This document shows, piece after piece, positions 26,136-35,002 of a DNA stretch of 64,000 nucleotides. This DNA comes from Flavicella marina. GTDB lineage: Bacteria > Bacteroidota > Bacteroidia > Flavobacteriales > Flavobacteriaceae. Position 1 is the stretch's first letter, and each line of letters begins with the position of its first letter. Under the pieces are notes generated by a model, which was given only the letters and a program-made list of their open reading frames with translations, did no database searches and had not been told where the DNA came from. The stretch covers positions 124,001 to 188,000 of the forward strand of contig NZ_VYVA01000002.1 of assembly GCF_009193215.1 (NCBI RefSeq). Reading direction: 5' to 3'. The position numbers and the translations under genes are program-made.

Positions 26136-26185
26136 GGTACTACTTATAAGCCTAACGTTGAAGTTTTGTTAAATTAGAGCTATCC

Positions 26186-27313
26186 TTAATCTAATTTTGA
26201 AAAGAATAGAGGGGTGTAATTTGGTAGCAATTCTGGATGCGCTATTTTAATGATGTCTTTTAAAATAATATCCGGTCGAATAGGACCCAATTCAAAATAA
26301 AACATACCACCTGTAGCTCCTTTATATTTTGAAAAAGTATATACTTCGTTGTTTTTGAAGGCTTCGAACTGAGCGTAGTGTTGGTTGGCATTTAACAATT
26401 GATATTTTGTTTCATTCATGCTACAACCAATCCAAATATCAGCTCGTTGTCCTTTGCTATAGACACTTTCAAAATTCAAAGACAAACTACCTGTTCCTTT
26501 GGTGTCTCTCCATAAATATTCTGTTTGAGCATCTTCAAAGTATTGGGCAATAAAACTTTCACCAGCAGGTAAATACCATACATCTTGAAAAATAGAGCCT
26601 GAAAGTACTGTAGGCTTTTTATTCACTTTTAATGCTATTTGCTTGGCGTTGTTGTATTCGGTTTCAATATGTTTAAAAATACTGTCCGCTTTTTTTTCTT
26701 CGTTAAAAAGAGCGCCAAAAACATGTATCCATTCTGCTCGACCCAATGGAGATTCTTCGAGCCAATCGCCATTTAATAGTACCGGAATTCCCATTTTCTG
26801 AACGGTGGCAAATGATTTATTTGGTTTGTCGACAGCAAAACTCATAACCAATTCTGGCTCAATGGCTAATAACATTTCGGTGTTGATATGTTCTTCTTTT
26901 CCGATTTCTTTCACTTGTTTTGAGTCAATAAGTTTTCTCGTTTTTAAAGAAGAAACAAAGTTGGTGTTTGGAAAACCTACCAAAGTATTTTCTTTATTGA
27001 GTAGTTCTAACAGGGGGATATGCGAAGTAGAAGTAACTACGATCTTTTCTATGGGTGTTCTTATTATTTGGACGTCTTTGTTGTGTTTGGGAATTTGTCT
27101 GTTTTTTGGAACTAGTAAATACTCAAAGCTTTTATCAGCATTTTTGTAGGCATTACTAATGCTAATTTTTTTTAACCCATCTATAGTGCCAATAGTGAAA
27201 CCTTTTGCATATTTTAATTCCTTATTTTTTTGAGGAGTGATTTCTTTTTTATTTGGAGTATCGCAAGAAAATAATACGAATGAGATGCTTAAGACTAGAA
27301 GTGTTTTTTTCAT
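26186..27313 (-). CDS. BtuF-like periplasmic binding lipoprotein of the corrinoid cluster
   Basis: This 375-residue protein has a lipoprotein leader (SISFVLFSC, Cys17) and the two-lobed class III binding fold of BtuF/FhuD type. Visible segments are IEKIVVTSTSHIPLLELL, EPELVMSFAVDKPN and a C-terminal GATGGMFYFELGPIRPDIILKDI. It is the last gene of the leftward cobU-cobT-cobS-cobC operon, starting 2 bases after cobC. That position makes corrinoid the likely ligand, although FhuD-type ligands are not excluded by sequence. The matching ABC permease is not adjacent; a FecCD-type pair lies at 54293-56120. Confidence 0.82.
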   Translation of the reverse strand: MKKTLLVLSISFVLFSCDTPNKKEITPQKNKELKYAKGFTIGTIDGLKKISISNAYKNADKSFEYLLVPKNRQIPKHNKDVQIIRTPIEKIVVTSTSHIPLLELLNKENTLVGFPNTNFVSSLKTRKLIDSKQVKEIGKEEHINTEMLLAIEPELVMSFAVDKPNKSFATVQKMGIPVLLNGDWLEESPLGRAEWIHVFGALFNEEKKADSIFKHIETEYNNAKQIALKVNKKPTVLSGSIFQDVWYLPAGESFIAQYFEDAQTEYLWRDTKGTGSLSLNFESVYSKGQRADIWIGCSMNETKYQLLNANQHYAQFEAFKNNEVYTFSKYKGATGGMFYFELGPIRPDIILKDIIKIAHPELLPNYTPLFFSKLD

Positions 27314-27315
27314 GA

Positions 27316-27870
27316 CTATAGTGCAATTTTAATGGATGTATTCGTTGATATATTTAAATGACTCACTTGGCAATAATTGATTTTTATACCAAAGGAATCC
27401 TTTAGTTCAATGTTGGTTAACTTCGCAAGAAGACTTCTGATAACACCACCATGACACACAACAACGATACATGATGTTTTTAGTTTTATAATTTCTTTGT
27501 AAAACGTATCAACCCGATTTGCTAGATCAATATACGATTCTCCATTGGGTACTTTAACATTGACGAAGTCTTCCATCCATGGAGTGATTTCATCTTTTGG
27601 AATCGCATTCCAGTTTTTTAGTTCCCAATCTCCAAAATCGAGTTCAAGCAATCTTTCGTCGGTCGTGTAGTTGCTATTGAATTTTTTCGCCAATTCGGTA
27701 CAACGCTTCAACGGACTAGAAATTATTTTTGTGTTTTGGTCAAAAGGTATTTTTTCCAAAATTTCCTTCGATTCTTCTTCAAAAGTATCGGCAAGATCTA
27801 AGTCACTTTGACCGTAGCAAATTCCTTTTTCAATATCCGGGGTGGTATGTCTTACCAAATATATTTCCAT
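27316..27870 (-). CDS. cobC: Alpha-ribazole phosphatase-type histidine phosphatase
   Basis: CobC removes phosphate in the alpha-ribazole branch of cobalamin nucleotide-loop assembly. I take ATG 27870 as the start, giving 184 residues beginning MEIYLVRHTTPDIEKGICYG with the catalytic His8 in the RHG-type motif. An earlier in-frame ATG at 27954 lies inside cobS and adds unlike sequence. The second catalytic segment VVCHGGVIRSLL is near residue 142. The gene overlaps the 3' end of cobS by 19 bases. Confidence 0.88.
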   Translation of the reverse strand: MEIYLVRHTTPDIEKGICYGQSDLDLADTFEEESKEILEKIPFDQNTKIISSPLKRCTELAKKFNSNYTTDERLLELDFGDWELKNWNAIPKDEITPWMEDFVNVKVPNGESYIDLANRVDTFYKEIIKLKTSCIVVVCHGGVIRSLLAKLTNIELKDSFGIKINYCQVSHLNISTNTSIKIAL

Positions 27871-28616
27871 AATCCAACAAGGCTTAAATAAAATACTACT
27901 TCTGAGAGTTGTTGCAATGCACCAGCACAGTCTCCGGTTTGACCACCGATCCATTTTTTAAAAAATCGAGCGAGCCACCATTTGGTGATGACTAATGGAA
28001 TCAGAACAAAGAAAATTTTTGGGTTTTTAAAAAAGACAAGAGGTAATACCCCAAAAAATGCGCTAGTCATAAATGAATTTAAAGTCATTCTATCTGCAGC
28101 TGGTTTCGCTTTACTATCATCGGTATCTCTAACATAAGGTAATGTGAAAATTAAAGCGGTAGCTGTAAATCTACTGATGCTATGGCCTGATATCAAGATC
28201 AATACTATAAATTCTTGTGGTAATTCTTTCAATGCTAGAAACTTCGTTGACAATAGAAATAAAATTCCTACAGTACCATAGGTTCCCAAACGTGAATCTT
28301 TCATGATGAGTAGAATTTTTTCTTTGGTCCAACCACCTCCAAAGCCATCACAAACATCTGCAAAACCATCTTCATGAAAAGCACCGGTAGTCCAAACAGA
28401 AGCAACCATGCTAAGTAAAATTGCGATTTCATTGCTGAAAAATAAAGTGGCAATCGAATAAAAAAATGCAGCAATACATCCAACCAATATGCCAATTAAA
28501 GAAAAATAGCGAGTGCTTTTATTTAAGATTTCAGGAGAGTGATCTACCCATTTTGGACATGGAATTCTTGTAAAAAACATCAAAGCCGTTAAGAATATGT
28601 GAATTTGCTTTTTCAT
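27852..28616 (-). CDS. cobS: Adenosylcobinamide-GDP ribazoletransferase
   Basis: CobS is the membrane cobalamin synthase that joins adenosylcobinamide-GDP to alpha-ribazole. The 254-residue chain is hydrophobic with about six to seven membrane segments. The family motifs TRIPCPKWVDHSPEIL, GAFHEDGFADVCDGFGGG with its acidic metal-binding residues, and KDSRLGTYG are clear. It lies between cobT (3-base gap) and cobC (19-base overlap), so the operon encodes the whole lower-ligand assembly branch. Confidence 0.96.
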   Translation of the reverse strand: MKKQIHIFLTALMFFTRIPCPKWVDHSPEILNKSTRYFSLIGILVGCIAAFFYSIATLFFSNEIAILLSMVASVWTTGAFHEDGFADVCDGFGGGWTKEKILLIMKDSRLGTYGTVGILFLLSTKFLALKELPQEFIVLILISGHSISRFTATALIFTLPYVRDTDDSKAKPAADRMTLNSFMTSAFFGVLPLVFFKNPKIFFVLIPLVITKWWLARFFKKWIGGQTGDCAGALQQLSEVVFYLSLVGLWKYIW

Positions 28617-28619
28617 AGA

Positions 28620-29651
28620 TTAGTTTTTTTTTGAAACACCAGCACTTGCAAAAGAAGCCATTTCGTTTAAAAATGATACGGCAGCTTTTATTGTCGGTAT
28701 TGCAAGGGCTGCACCGGTACCTTCACCTAAGCGCAAACCTAAGTTTAAAAGTGGTTCTGCTTTCAAATAGTTCAACATGTTTTTATGTCCAAATTCTCCA
28801 GATGTATGTGAGAATATACAATAATCAAGAACGTTTTTGTCGATTGCATGAGCAGCCAATAAAGCAGAGCTAACAATAAATCCGTCAATTACGAGAGTCA
28901 TTTTTAATTGTGCAGCTTGCAAGATTGCACCAGAAATCATTACAATTTCAAAACCACCAAAATTTGCTAAAATATTCTTTGCATCTGTTGCGGTGTGTTT
29001 TGATTGTACATTTTTTAAGATTTCAATTTTATTTTGGAGCCCTTCTTCTGAATGACCTGTTCCTTTCCCTGTGCATGATTCAAGTGGTAATTTTGTAAAT
29101 GCACTCATCAATAAAGATGCTGCTGAAGTATTACCTATACCCATTTCACCAAACCCAATTGTATTGCAACCCGTGGAATAAATTTTGGTGACAATTTCAG
29201 CACCTTTAGCGATCGCTAATTCACATTCTTCTTCAGTCATTGCTGATGTTTGCGTGTAATCTTTTGTACCAAAATTAATTTTAGCATCGATGAGATTATT
29301 GCTCTTTGGAAAATTGAAATTTACACCACTATCCACAATTTTTAAATCAATCTCATTCAACTTAGAGAACACATTTATGGCAGCTCCACCACTCAAAAAG
29401 TTTACTACCATTTGCGAAGTAACTTCTTGCGGAAAGGGACTTACGGGATGATTTTTTACAATACCATGATCACCAGCAAAAACAACGATTGTAGGTTTAG
29501 AGATATTAGGACTTAATGTATTTTGAATCAAGCTAATTTGAGTCGCAATTTTTTCTAAAACCCCTAAAGACCCTATAGGTTTTGTTTTGAAGTTTATTTT
29601 ATGTTGAATCTCTTGTTCGAGATTTCTATTTAGTTTGTCTATCGAAAACAT
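28620..29651 (-). CDS. cobT: Nicotinate-nucleotide-dimethylbenzimidazole phosphoribosyltransferase
   Basis: CobT makes alpha-ribazole phosphate from dimethylbenzimidazole and nicotinate mononucleotide. The 343-residue sequence has KTKPIGSLGVLE, VFAGDHGIVKNHPVSPFPQEVT, FGEMGIGNTSAASLL, and the C-terminal LRLGEGTGAALAIP motif that bears the catalytic glutamate. It starts 3 bases after cobU. With CobU and CobS it completes cobalamin from imported cobinamide or similar precursors; no corrin-ring genes are present in the window, so salvage is the likely mode. Confidence 0.97.
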   Translation of the reverse strand: MFSIDKLNRNLEQEIQHKINFKTKPIGSLGVLEKIATQISLIQNTLSPNISKPTIVVFAGDHGIVKNHPVSPFPQEVTSQMVVNFLSGGAAINVFSKLNEIDLKIVDSGVNFNFPKSNNLIDAKINFGTKDYTQTSAMTEEECELAIAKGAEIVTKIYSTGCNTIGFGEMGIGNTSAASLLMSAFTKLPLESCTGKGTGHSEEGLQNKIEILKNVQSKHTATDAKNILANFGGFEIVMISGAILQAAQLKMTLVIDGFIVSSALLAAHAIDKNVLDYCIFSHTSGEFGHKNMLNYLKAEPLLNLGLRLGEGTGAALAIPTIKAAVSFLNEMASFASAGVSKKN

Positions 29652-29654
29652 GGG

Positions 29655-30161
29655 TTATTTTTTTAATTCTAAGGGCAATCCAGATACCATAAAAGTTGCT
29701 TTGTCGGCAATTTTTGCCAAGTGTTGGTTTGTCCAGCCTTGCAATTCAGTAAATTTTCTTCCTATTTCGGTGTCAGCATGAATTCCCATACCAATTTCGT
29801 TTGAAATAATAATGAGTGTAGCTTCAAGTTTTTTAAGTTTCTCTATTTCAACTTTTGCTAATTCTAGTGATTTTTGAACATCGTATTGGGTGTCTACATA
29901 ATAGTTTGTGAGCCATAGGGTTACACAATCAATTACAACAACTCCGTTTTTAGGAATCACAGAACTGAGTTGTTTTTCTTCTTCTATAGTAGTCCAACGT
30001 TCATCTCGATCAGAAACATGTCGATCTACTCTTTTTTGAAAGTCATTGTCCCAGATTCTTGCAGTTGCTAAATAATAGGGAGTATCAGATAGTTTTTCTG
30101 CGAGTTTTTGAGCAAATGAGCTCTTTCCAGAGCGTTCACCTCCTGTTATATAATAAATCAT
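29655..30161 (-). CDS. cobU: Adenosylcobinamide kinase / guanylyltransferase
   Basis: CobU phosphorylates adenosylcobinamide and transfers GMP to it. I use ATG 30161 (168 residues), which places the P-loop GGERSGKSS at 7-15 as usual; the longer start at 30182 is less likely. The guanylylation histidine segment VDRHVSDRDERWTTIEEE and the STNEIG-like IISNEIGMGI motif are present. It is the first gene of the leftward corrinoid operon. No cobalamin riboswitch fits the short 109-base gap upstream. Confidence 0.93.
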   Translation of the reverse strand: MIYYITGGERSGKSSFAQKLAEKLSDTPYYLATARIWDNDFQKRVDRHVSDRDERWTTIEEEKQLSSVIPKNGVVVIDCVTLWLTNYYVDTQYDVQKSLELAKVEIEKLKKLEATLIIISNEIGMGIHADTEIGRKFTELQGWTNQHLAKIADKATFMVSGLPLELKK

Positions 30162-30270
30162 TGAAACGAATTTTGGTTGCAAAGATTATTAGAATTTTAA
30201 GAATAATGGTAGAATTCAATAAAAATATATTTAATTCGATTAATTTCGCAACAAGTTAAAATCGTAATGG

Positions 30271-30723
30271 ATGCTTCGTTTTGAAATAAAAAAGTTTGAA
30301 GATTTTTCAATTCAAGAACTGTATTCCGTATTGAATTTACGGTCTCAGGTTTTTGTTGTTGAGCAACAATCTATTTATTTAGATTTGGATTTTAAGGATC
30401 AAAGAGCGTTACATGTTTTGGGCTATTCTTCTGATAAACTAGTAGCTTACGCTAGAATATTTAAGAGTAAAGATTGCTATGATTTGGCAAGTATTGGAAG
30501 AGTAGTAGTGGCAAAAGAATTTCGTTCTTATGGTTACGGGCATCAATTGATTGATTTTTCAATTGCCGGTATTGATGAACATTTTAACGAACAAAATATA
30601 CACATATCTGCACAGTTGTATTTACAACAGTTTTACGAGTCTCATGGTTTTGTTGCTGTGGGTGAAGAGTATTTGGAAGATCAGATTCCGCATATTGCAA
30701 TGGAATTAATAAAAAATAAATAA
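30271..30723 (+). CDS. GNAT acetyltransferase, ElaA-like
   Basis: This 150-residue GNAT protein resembles ElaA: FSIQELYSVLNLRSQVFVVEQ at the N-terminus, IGRVVVAKEFRSYGYGHQLID forming the acetyl-CoA loop near 77-97, and HISAQLYLQQFYESHGFVAVGEEYLEDQIPHIAMEL-type text at the end. The acceptor is unknown. Its stop codon overlaps the start of the BtuF-like gene in a TAATG junction (30721-30725), so the two are translated together. Why a GNAT enzyme is coupled to a corrinoid-type binding protein is not clear. Confidence 0.88.
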   Translation: MLRFEIKKFEDFSIQELYSVLNLRSQVFVVEQQSIYLDLDFKDQRALHVLGYSSDKLVAYARIFKSKDCYDLASIGRVVVAKEFRSYGYGHQLIDFSIAGIDEHFNEQNIHISAQLYLQQFYESHGFVAVGEEYLEDQIPHIAMELIKNK

Positions 30724-31658
30724 TGAAAGTAGCTTCTTTTTTACCAGCCATTACCCAGATGATATATGATATGGGGTTGCAGCATATGCTGGATGGAATC
30801 ACGTTTGAATGTCCAAAGGTTGCATTGAATGAAAAACAACGTGTGGTTCGTTGTGTAATGGAAGGGAAAAATTATACAAGTGACGAGATAAATACGTTGT
30901 TTTCAAATAGTAAAAAGACAGGTGAAAGTTTGTATTATGTTGATGAACCTGTGCTATCGAGCATTGCACCAGATATTATTTTTACCCAAGATGTTTGCGA
31001 AGTTTGTCAAATAGATACAAAGTGCACGGCAGCTGCTGTTGCAAATTTGGAAAAACAACCTGAACTGATTCCTATCAATCCAGCCTCTTTGCAAGATGTA
31101 TTTGATTCTGTTTTGACTATTGCTAAGGCTTTGAGGCAAGAAGAAGTTGGAAAAAAACATCTTGAAAATCTTGAAGAACGTGTTGCCAAAGTTCTTGATG
31201 TTCAACGAAAAAATAGACTGTTACAAAAATCAGTTATGCTTCTTGAATGGATTGATCCTTTATTTAATTGTGGCCATTGGATTCCTCATCAAATTGGTTG
31301 TGCAGGTGGTGTTGATTTGCTTGCGCATCCTTCAGGTGATAGTATTGTGATTGAATGGGAGAAAATTGTAAAGTACGATCCTGAAGTGTTGATAATTGCA
31401 CCTTGCGGGTATACTACAGAAACAACTTTGAAAGACATGCCTTTTTTAACAAACAGGGTGGAATGGCAACAATTGAGAGCAGTAAAGAATAAAGCTGTCT
31501 ATATCGCTGATTTTGATATGTTCACCCAACCTTCGGCAAGTACATTAGTGAATGGTATTGAGGTTTTGGCAAAAATAATTCATCCAGCATATTTCACTGT
31601 TGAATCAAATCTTCAATCAAAATTCTCGAATTATTTCGATTTGTTAGTACAAGAATAA
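30723..31658 (+). CDS. Leaderless BtuF-like cobalamin-binding protein
   Basis: This 311-residue protein has the class III periplasmic binding fold of BtuF/YvrC type (MKVASFLPAITQMIYDMGLQ, later MLLEWIDPLFNCGHWIPHQI and VLIIAPCGYTTE), but it starts directly with the first beta strand and has no signal peptide or lipobox. Three cysteines cluster at 92, 95 and 101 (DVCEVCQIDTKC). It would thus act in the cytoplasm unless exported in some other way. It is translationally coupled to the acetyltransferase and followed 50 bases later by the promoter and riboswitch of btuB. Binding of corrinoid is inferred from fold and context. Confidence 0.85.
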   Translation: MKVASFLPAITQMIYDMGLQHMLDGITFECPKVALNEKQRVVRCVMEGKNYTSDEINTLFSNSKKTGESLYYVDEPVLSSIAPDIIFTQDVCEVCQIDTKCTAAAVANLEKQPELIPINPASLQDVFDSVLTIAKALRQEEVGKKHLENLEERVAKVLDVQRKNRLLQKSVMLLEWIDPLFNCGHWIPHQIGCAGGVDLLAHPSGDSIVIEWEKIVKYDPEVLIIAPCGYTTETTLKDMPFLTNRVEWQQLRAVKNKAVYIADFDMFTQPSASTLVNGIEVLAKIIHPAYFTVESNLQSKFSNYFDLLVQE

Positions 31659-31672
31659 ACTTGATAAAATAC

Positions 31673-31702
31673 TTGTTTATCCAAACATTGTATCTATTTT
31701 TG
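31673..31702 (+). promoter_or_regulatory. Promoter of the riboswitch-btuB-btuG transcript
   Basis: TTG at 31673-31675, exactly 19 bases, then TATTTTTG at 31695-31702. The predicted start near 31709 coincides with the first bases of the riboswitch. Confidence 0.75.
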
Positions 31703-31710
31703 CAGCGAAT

Positions 31711-31890
31711 TTGGTTTTCATTTCAATTGGTAAGAAATGAGATTAAAAGGGAACTTCGTTAAATTCGAAGGCTGTACCCGCAACTGTAAGCTTAGTCATT
31801 TTTTTTGATGCTTGTTGTAAACTTATACCACTGTAAAGAAATTTATGGGAAGGTAACAACAAGACGCAAGCCAGGAGACCTGCCTTATTC
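31711..31890 (+). promoter_or_regulatory. Cobalamin riboswitch
   Basis: This leader holds the conserved cobalamin aptamer pieces in order: AAAAGGGAA at 31745-31753, GCTGTACCCGCAACTGTAA at 31771-31789, and the B12 box GCCAGGAGACCTGCC at 31870-31884. It sits between the promoter and btuB. There is no obvious T-tract terminator before the start codon, and the ribosome-binding region (31911-31920) lies 27 bases past the B12 box, so control is probably by blocking translation. Adenosylcobalamin would lower btuB expression. Confidence 0.93.
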
Positions 31891-31926
31891 ATAGTATAAA
31901 TTCTTTCGGGAGTAAAGGAAATTATT

Positions 31927-33828
31927 GTGAATATATGTAAGACTATTTTAATTCTGGTTGTAGTATCTGTACACCCTGTTTTTGCACAGCAAAAATTAGT
32001 GGTAGAAAACTCTCTTGATTCTATTCAAAAAATAAAAACAGTAGAAATAGTTGCTACAAAATTTCATTCAGAAACCGTTCTAGGGCAAAAAACTGTTGAG
32101 ATTTCTGAAGCAGAAATAGTTAGAAATACTTCAAATTTTACAGAGTTATTACGTTACAATAGCCCAATTGCATTTAAAGATTATGGTAATGGTGGTACGA
32201 GCTCTGCAAGATTTAGAGGAACTTCAGCAACCAATACGGTTGTATTGTGGAACGGAATCAATATCAATTCTGTTGGGAGTGGACAAACAGACTTTAATGC
32301 CTTATCTGCAAACACATCAGATCAAATTATTATCAAAAGCGGTGGGGGGAGTGTGACTTATGGTTCAGGAGCTATTGGCGGAACGGTTCATTTAAACGAT
32401 CTGCTAGATTTTAAACAACATCAAGACTTCCAGTTGTTTACATCTTATGGTAGTTTTAATACTTCGTCTAATTTTTTCAAAGCAAATTTAGGAACAGGTA
32501 AATGGGCGGTAAAACTGTCTGGAACCTATAACAGTTCAGATAATGACTATGAGTACATCGATACGAGATATACAGACGAAGACGGAAACCCTTTGTTCAA
32601 TGAAAATGGGGCATATAAAAACTATGGGATAGACTTTAGTGTTGGATATGAGTTTTCTGATGTAAACAAAATCTATTTTTTTACAACAGGTTATTACGGA
32701 GATCGATTGTTTTCTGACGGATTGCCCAATCCATCTGCCGGTAGTGAAAGAAATGAAGATTTAAGTCAACGAAATTTATTGAAATGGACGGCAAAATTCG
32801 GTGGTTTTTCACAACAAATAAACTTCGGATATCTAACACAAGAATATAGATATTATAACAATAAAGATGCTGAAATGTATGATTTTGGTAGGTCAAAACG
32901 TTTTTTGATAGATTATTCTTTAGATTATAGAATTTCGAATGTTTGGAATTTGAAATACCTAATGCTCTATGAAAACACGAATGGAGATACAAATCAGATC
33001 AATCCGAAAATTAGAGAAGCCCTTTCTTTTGGAGGGATGGTTACCTGCAAACCTACAGATAGTTTTATAGCAAATATTAGCATTCGTAACGAAAATAACT
33101 CTGACTTTGAAGTGCCGCTTGCAGCATCTTTATCAGTAGAACAAAAAATTTTTAGGTCTATTTGGTTGAAAGGAAATCTTTCATCTAATTATAGAGTACC
33201 TACGTATAACGAAATGTATTGGCCTGTAGTTGGGAATGATGCGTTGATTCCAGAAAAAGCAAAGCAAGGTGAGTTAGGTTTAGAGTTTGATAAATTTGAC
33301 ATCCGTTTGAATGCTACTGCTTTTTACATTCATATTGAAGATAAAATAATTTGGAAACCTGCGGGGAATACTAATTTATGGACGCCATTGAATTTAAAAA
33401 CTGTTGTCAACAAAGGCGCGGAGTTTTTTCTGGGGTATGATAAAATTTTAGGCAAACATTCAATTCATTTTTCAGGTAATTACACATTCACATTATCAGA
33501 AAATTTGGACAATGGAAAAGCATTACCCTTTGCACCGAAGCATCTTGTAAATTACAATATAGAATATGGGTACGATCGTGTAAAACTATATTTCCAAGAC
33601 TTGTATCAAAGCGAAGTTTTTACGAATGAATTGGCTTTAGAATTTTATTCATTAGCCCCTGTGAGAGTGATGAATCTAGGAGTTGATTATGCATTGCTAC
33701 AAAACAAAGATCATGAATTAATCTTAGGAGGGAAAGTAAATAATATTATGAATGAAGTCTATTATTTCACAAATCTTAGACCCATGCCTGGAAGAAATAA
33801 TACAATAAATATCAACTATAAATTTTAA
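31927..33828 (+). CDS. btuB: TonB-dependent vitamin B12 receptor, BtuB type
   Basis: This outer-membrane beta-barrel takes up corrinoids in a TonB-dependent way. The start is GTG at 31927 with a purine-rich AGTAAAGGAAA upstream, giving 633 residues with a signal peptide (cleavage after VFA, residue 20). The plug domain is visible at about 45-160 (NTSNFTELLRYNSPIAFKDYG, GTSATNTVVLWNGININ, SGGGSVTYGSGAIGGTVH), and the barrel ends in aromatic MPGRNNTININYKF. The cobalamin riboswitch upstream makes the substrate assignment strong. The BtuG-like lipoprotein follows after 10 bases. Confidence 0.93.
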   Translation: MNICKTILILVVVSVHPVFAQQKLVVENSLDSIQKIKTVEIVATKFHSETVLGQKTVEISEAEIVRNTSNFTELLRYNSPIAFKDYGNGGTSSARFRGTSATNTVVLWNGININSVGSGQTDFNALSANTSDQIIIKSGGGSVTYGSGAIGGTVHLNDLLDFKQHQDFQLFTSYGSFNTSSNFFKANLGTGKWAVKLSGTYNSSDNDYEYIDTRYTDEDGNPLFNENGAYKNYGIDFSVGYEFSDVNKIYFFTTGYYGDRLFSDGLPNPSAGSERNEDLSQRNLLKWTAKFGGFSQQINFGYLTQEYRYYNNKDAEMYDFGRSKRFLIDYSLDYRISNVWNLKYLMLYENTNGDTNQINPKIREALSFGGMVTCKPTDSFIANISIRNENNSDFEVPLAASLSVEQKIFRSIWLKGNLSSNYRVPTYNEMYWPVVGNDALIPEKAKQGELGLEFDKFDIRLNATAFYIHIEDKIIWKPAGNTNLWTPLNLKTVVNKGAEFFLGYDKILGKHSIHFSGNYTFTLSENLDNGKALPFAPKHLVNYNIEYGYDRVKLYFQDLYQSEVFTNELALEFYSLAPVRVMNLGVDYALLQNKDHELILGGKVNNIMNEVYYFTNLRPMPGRNNTININYKF

Positions 33829-33838
33829 TTAAATAAAA

Positions 33839-34942
33839 ATGAAAACAATTAAAGTAATTTTTAAACTATGCTTAATGAGTTTAGTTTTAATCTCATGTAA
33901 TGAAAACGATTCGGATGAATTGAAAGAGATTTTAGATCGATTTGAAAACGGAATTATTGTGAGTGCTGAAGGGGCTTGGCAAGCAAAAGATGGGTCAATA
34001 TCATTTGTTTCTAGTGATTATAGTGTTGCATCTAACTTTGTGTACGATGGAGTAAATGGAGCAAAATTGGGAGGATTGATCCAATCAATAGCTTTCAATG
34101 GGGAAAATGCCTATGTGGTTTTGAATGATGTGAATACGATTGTCGTAATGGATCGTTATACTTTTAAGAAAAAAGCGATTATCACAGAAGGATTAGAAAA
34201 TCCAAGATATATGGCATTTGCTAATGGAAAAGGATATGTAACAAATTGGGGAGATTCAAATGTTATAACAGATGAATTTGTTGCTGTTGTAGATTTAGAA
34301 TTAAACAAAGTAACTTCTTCAATTTCTGTATCAAACGGACCAGAGCAAATTGTAAGTAAAAATAATAAGATATATGTTTCTAATAGAGGAGGGACTGGCT
34401 ATGGTACGGCTTTTAACAATCTTATTTCTGTGATTGATGCGAGTACAAATAATATTACTTCGACAATAGAAGTAAAGGATGCTCCAGATGATTTGGCATT
34501 TAACTCAGCTGGAAATTTAGTGGTTTTATCTCAGGGAGAAGAAACATGGGCGCAAGATAATGAAGAAAATTGGTATGTGGCTAGGGAAAGTATCGGTGCT
34601 ATTCAGACAATTGATTTGTCAACAAATACCGTGTCAATTTCAATAGAATTTGCTGATGGTGTTCATCCAAACTTGTTAGACACTGATAATGGAAAAATTT
34701 ATTACCACATTGGTTATTCAGGTGTTTATGCTATCGATGAAGCTGCAGTTGAGTTATCTCAAAATGCTGCAATTACAACAGAAAATTTGTATGGAATGTC
34801 TGTAGATAATGATAAAATTTATGGTGTACAGTATTCTTTCGAGGCTTTAAGTAAGTTGTTTATTACCGATGTCAATACATCAAGTACTTTGTACTCGACA
34901 GCTGTTGGTTTGGGTGCTTCAAAAGTGTATTTCAACGAATAA
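33839..34942 (+). CDS. BtuG-like beta-propeller surface lipoprotein (YncE / DUF5074 type)
   Basis: This 367-residue lipoprotein (lipobox LISC, Cys20) has repeated blades with the pattern NxxYVxNxGxxxVxVID: VVLNDVNTIVVMDRYTFK, GKGYVTNWGDSN, NKIYVSNRGGTGYGTAF, and further copies to the C-terminus. It belongs to the YncE/DUF5074 seven-blade propellers. In Bacteroides the same arrangement, a propeller lipoprotein encoded with btuB, is BtuG, which binds cobalamin tightly at the cell surface and hands it to BtuB. I infer that role here from fold, leader and operon position. Confidence 0.85.
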   Translation: MKTIKVIFKLCLMSLVLISCNENDSDELKEILDRFENGIIVSAEGAWQAKDGSISFVSSDYSVASNFVYDGVNGAKLGGLIQSIAFNGENAYVVLNDVNTIVVMDRYTFKKKAIITEGLENPRYMAFANGKGYVTNWGDSNVITDEFVAVVDLELNKVTSSISVSNGPEQIVSKNNKIYVSNRGGTGYGTAFNNLISVIDASTNNITSTIEVKDAPDDLAFNSAGNLVVLSQGEETWAQDNEENWYVARESIGAIQTIDLSTNTVSISIEFADGVHPNLLDTDNGKIYYHIGYSGVYAIDEAAVELSQNAAITTENLYGMSVDNDKIYGVQYSFEALSKLFITDVNTSSTLYSTAVGLGASKVYFNE

Positions 34943-34965
34943 AAAACACATCCTACCCCTTAAAT

Positions 34966-34995
34966 AAAAACACCTCCAAATTTGGAGGTGTTTTT
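34966..34995. terminator. Bidirectional terminator between btuG-like and sulfatase genes
   Basis: A perfect 30-base inverted repeat (core CACCTCCAAA / TTTGGAGGTG) with A and T tracts on either side serves both convergent genes. Confidence 0.9.
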
Positions 34996-35002
34996 GTTTA
35001 TC

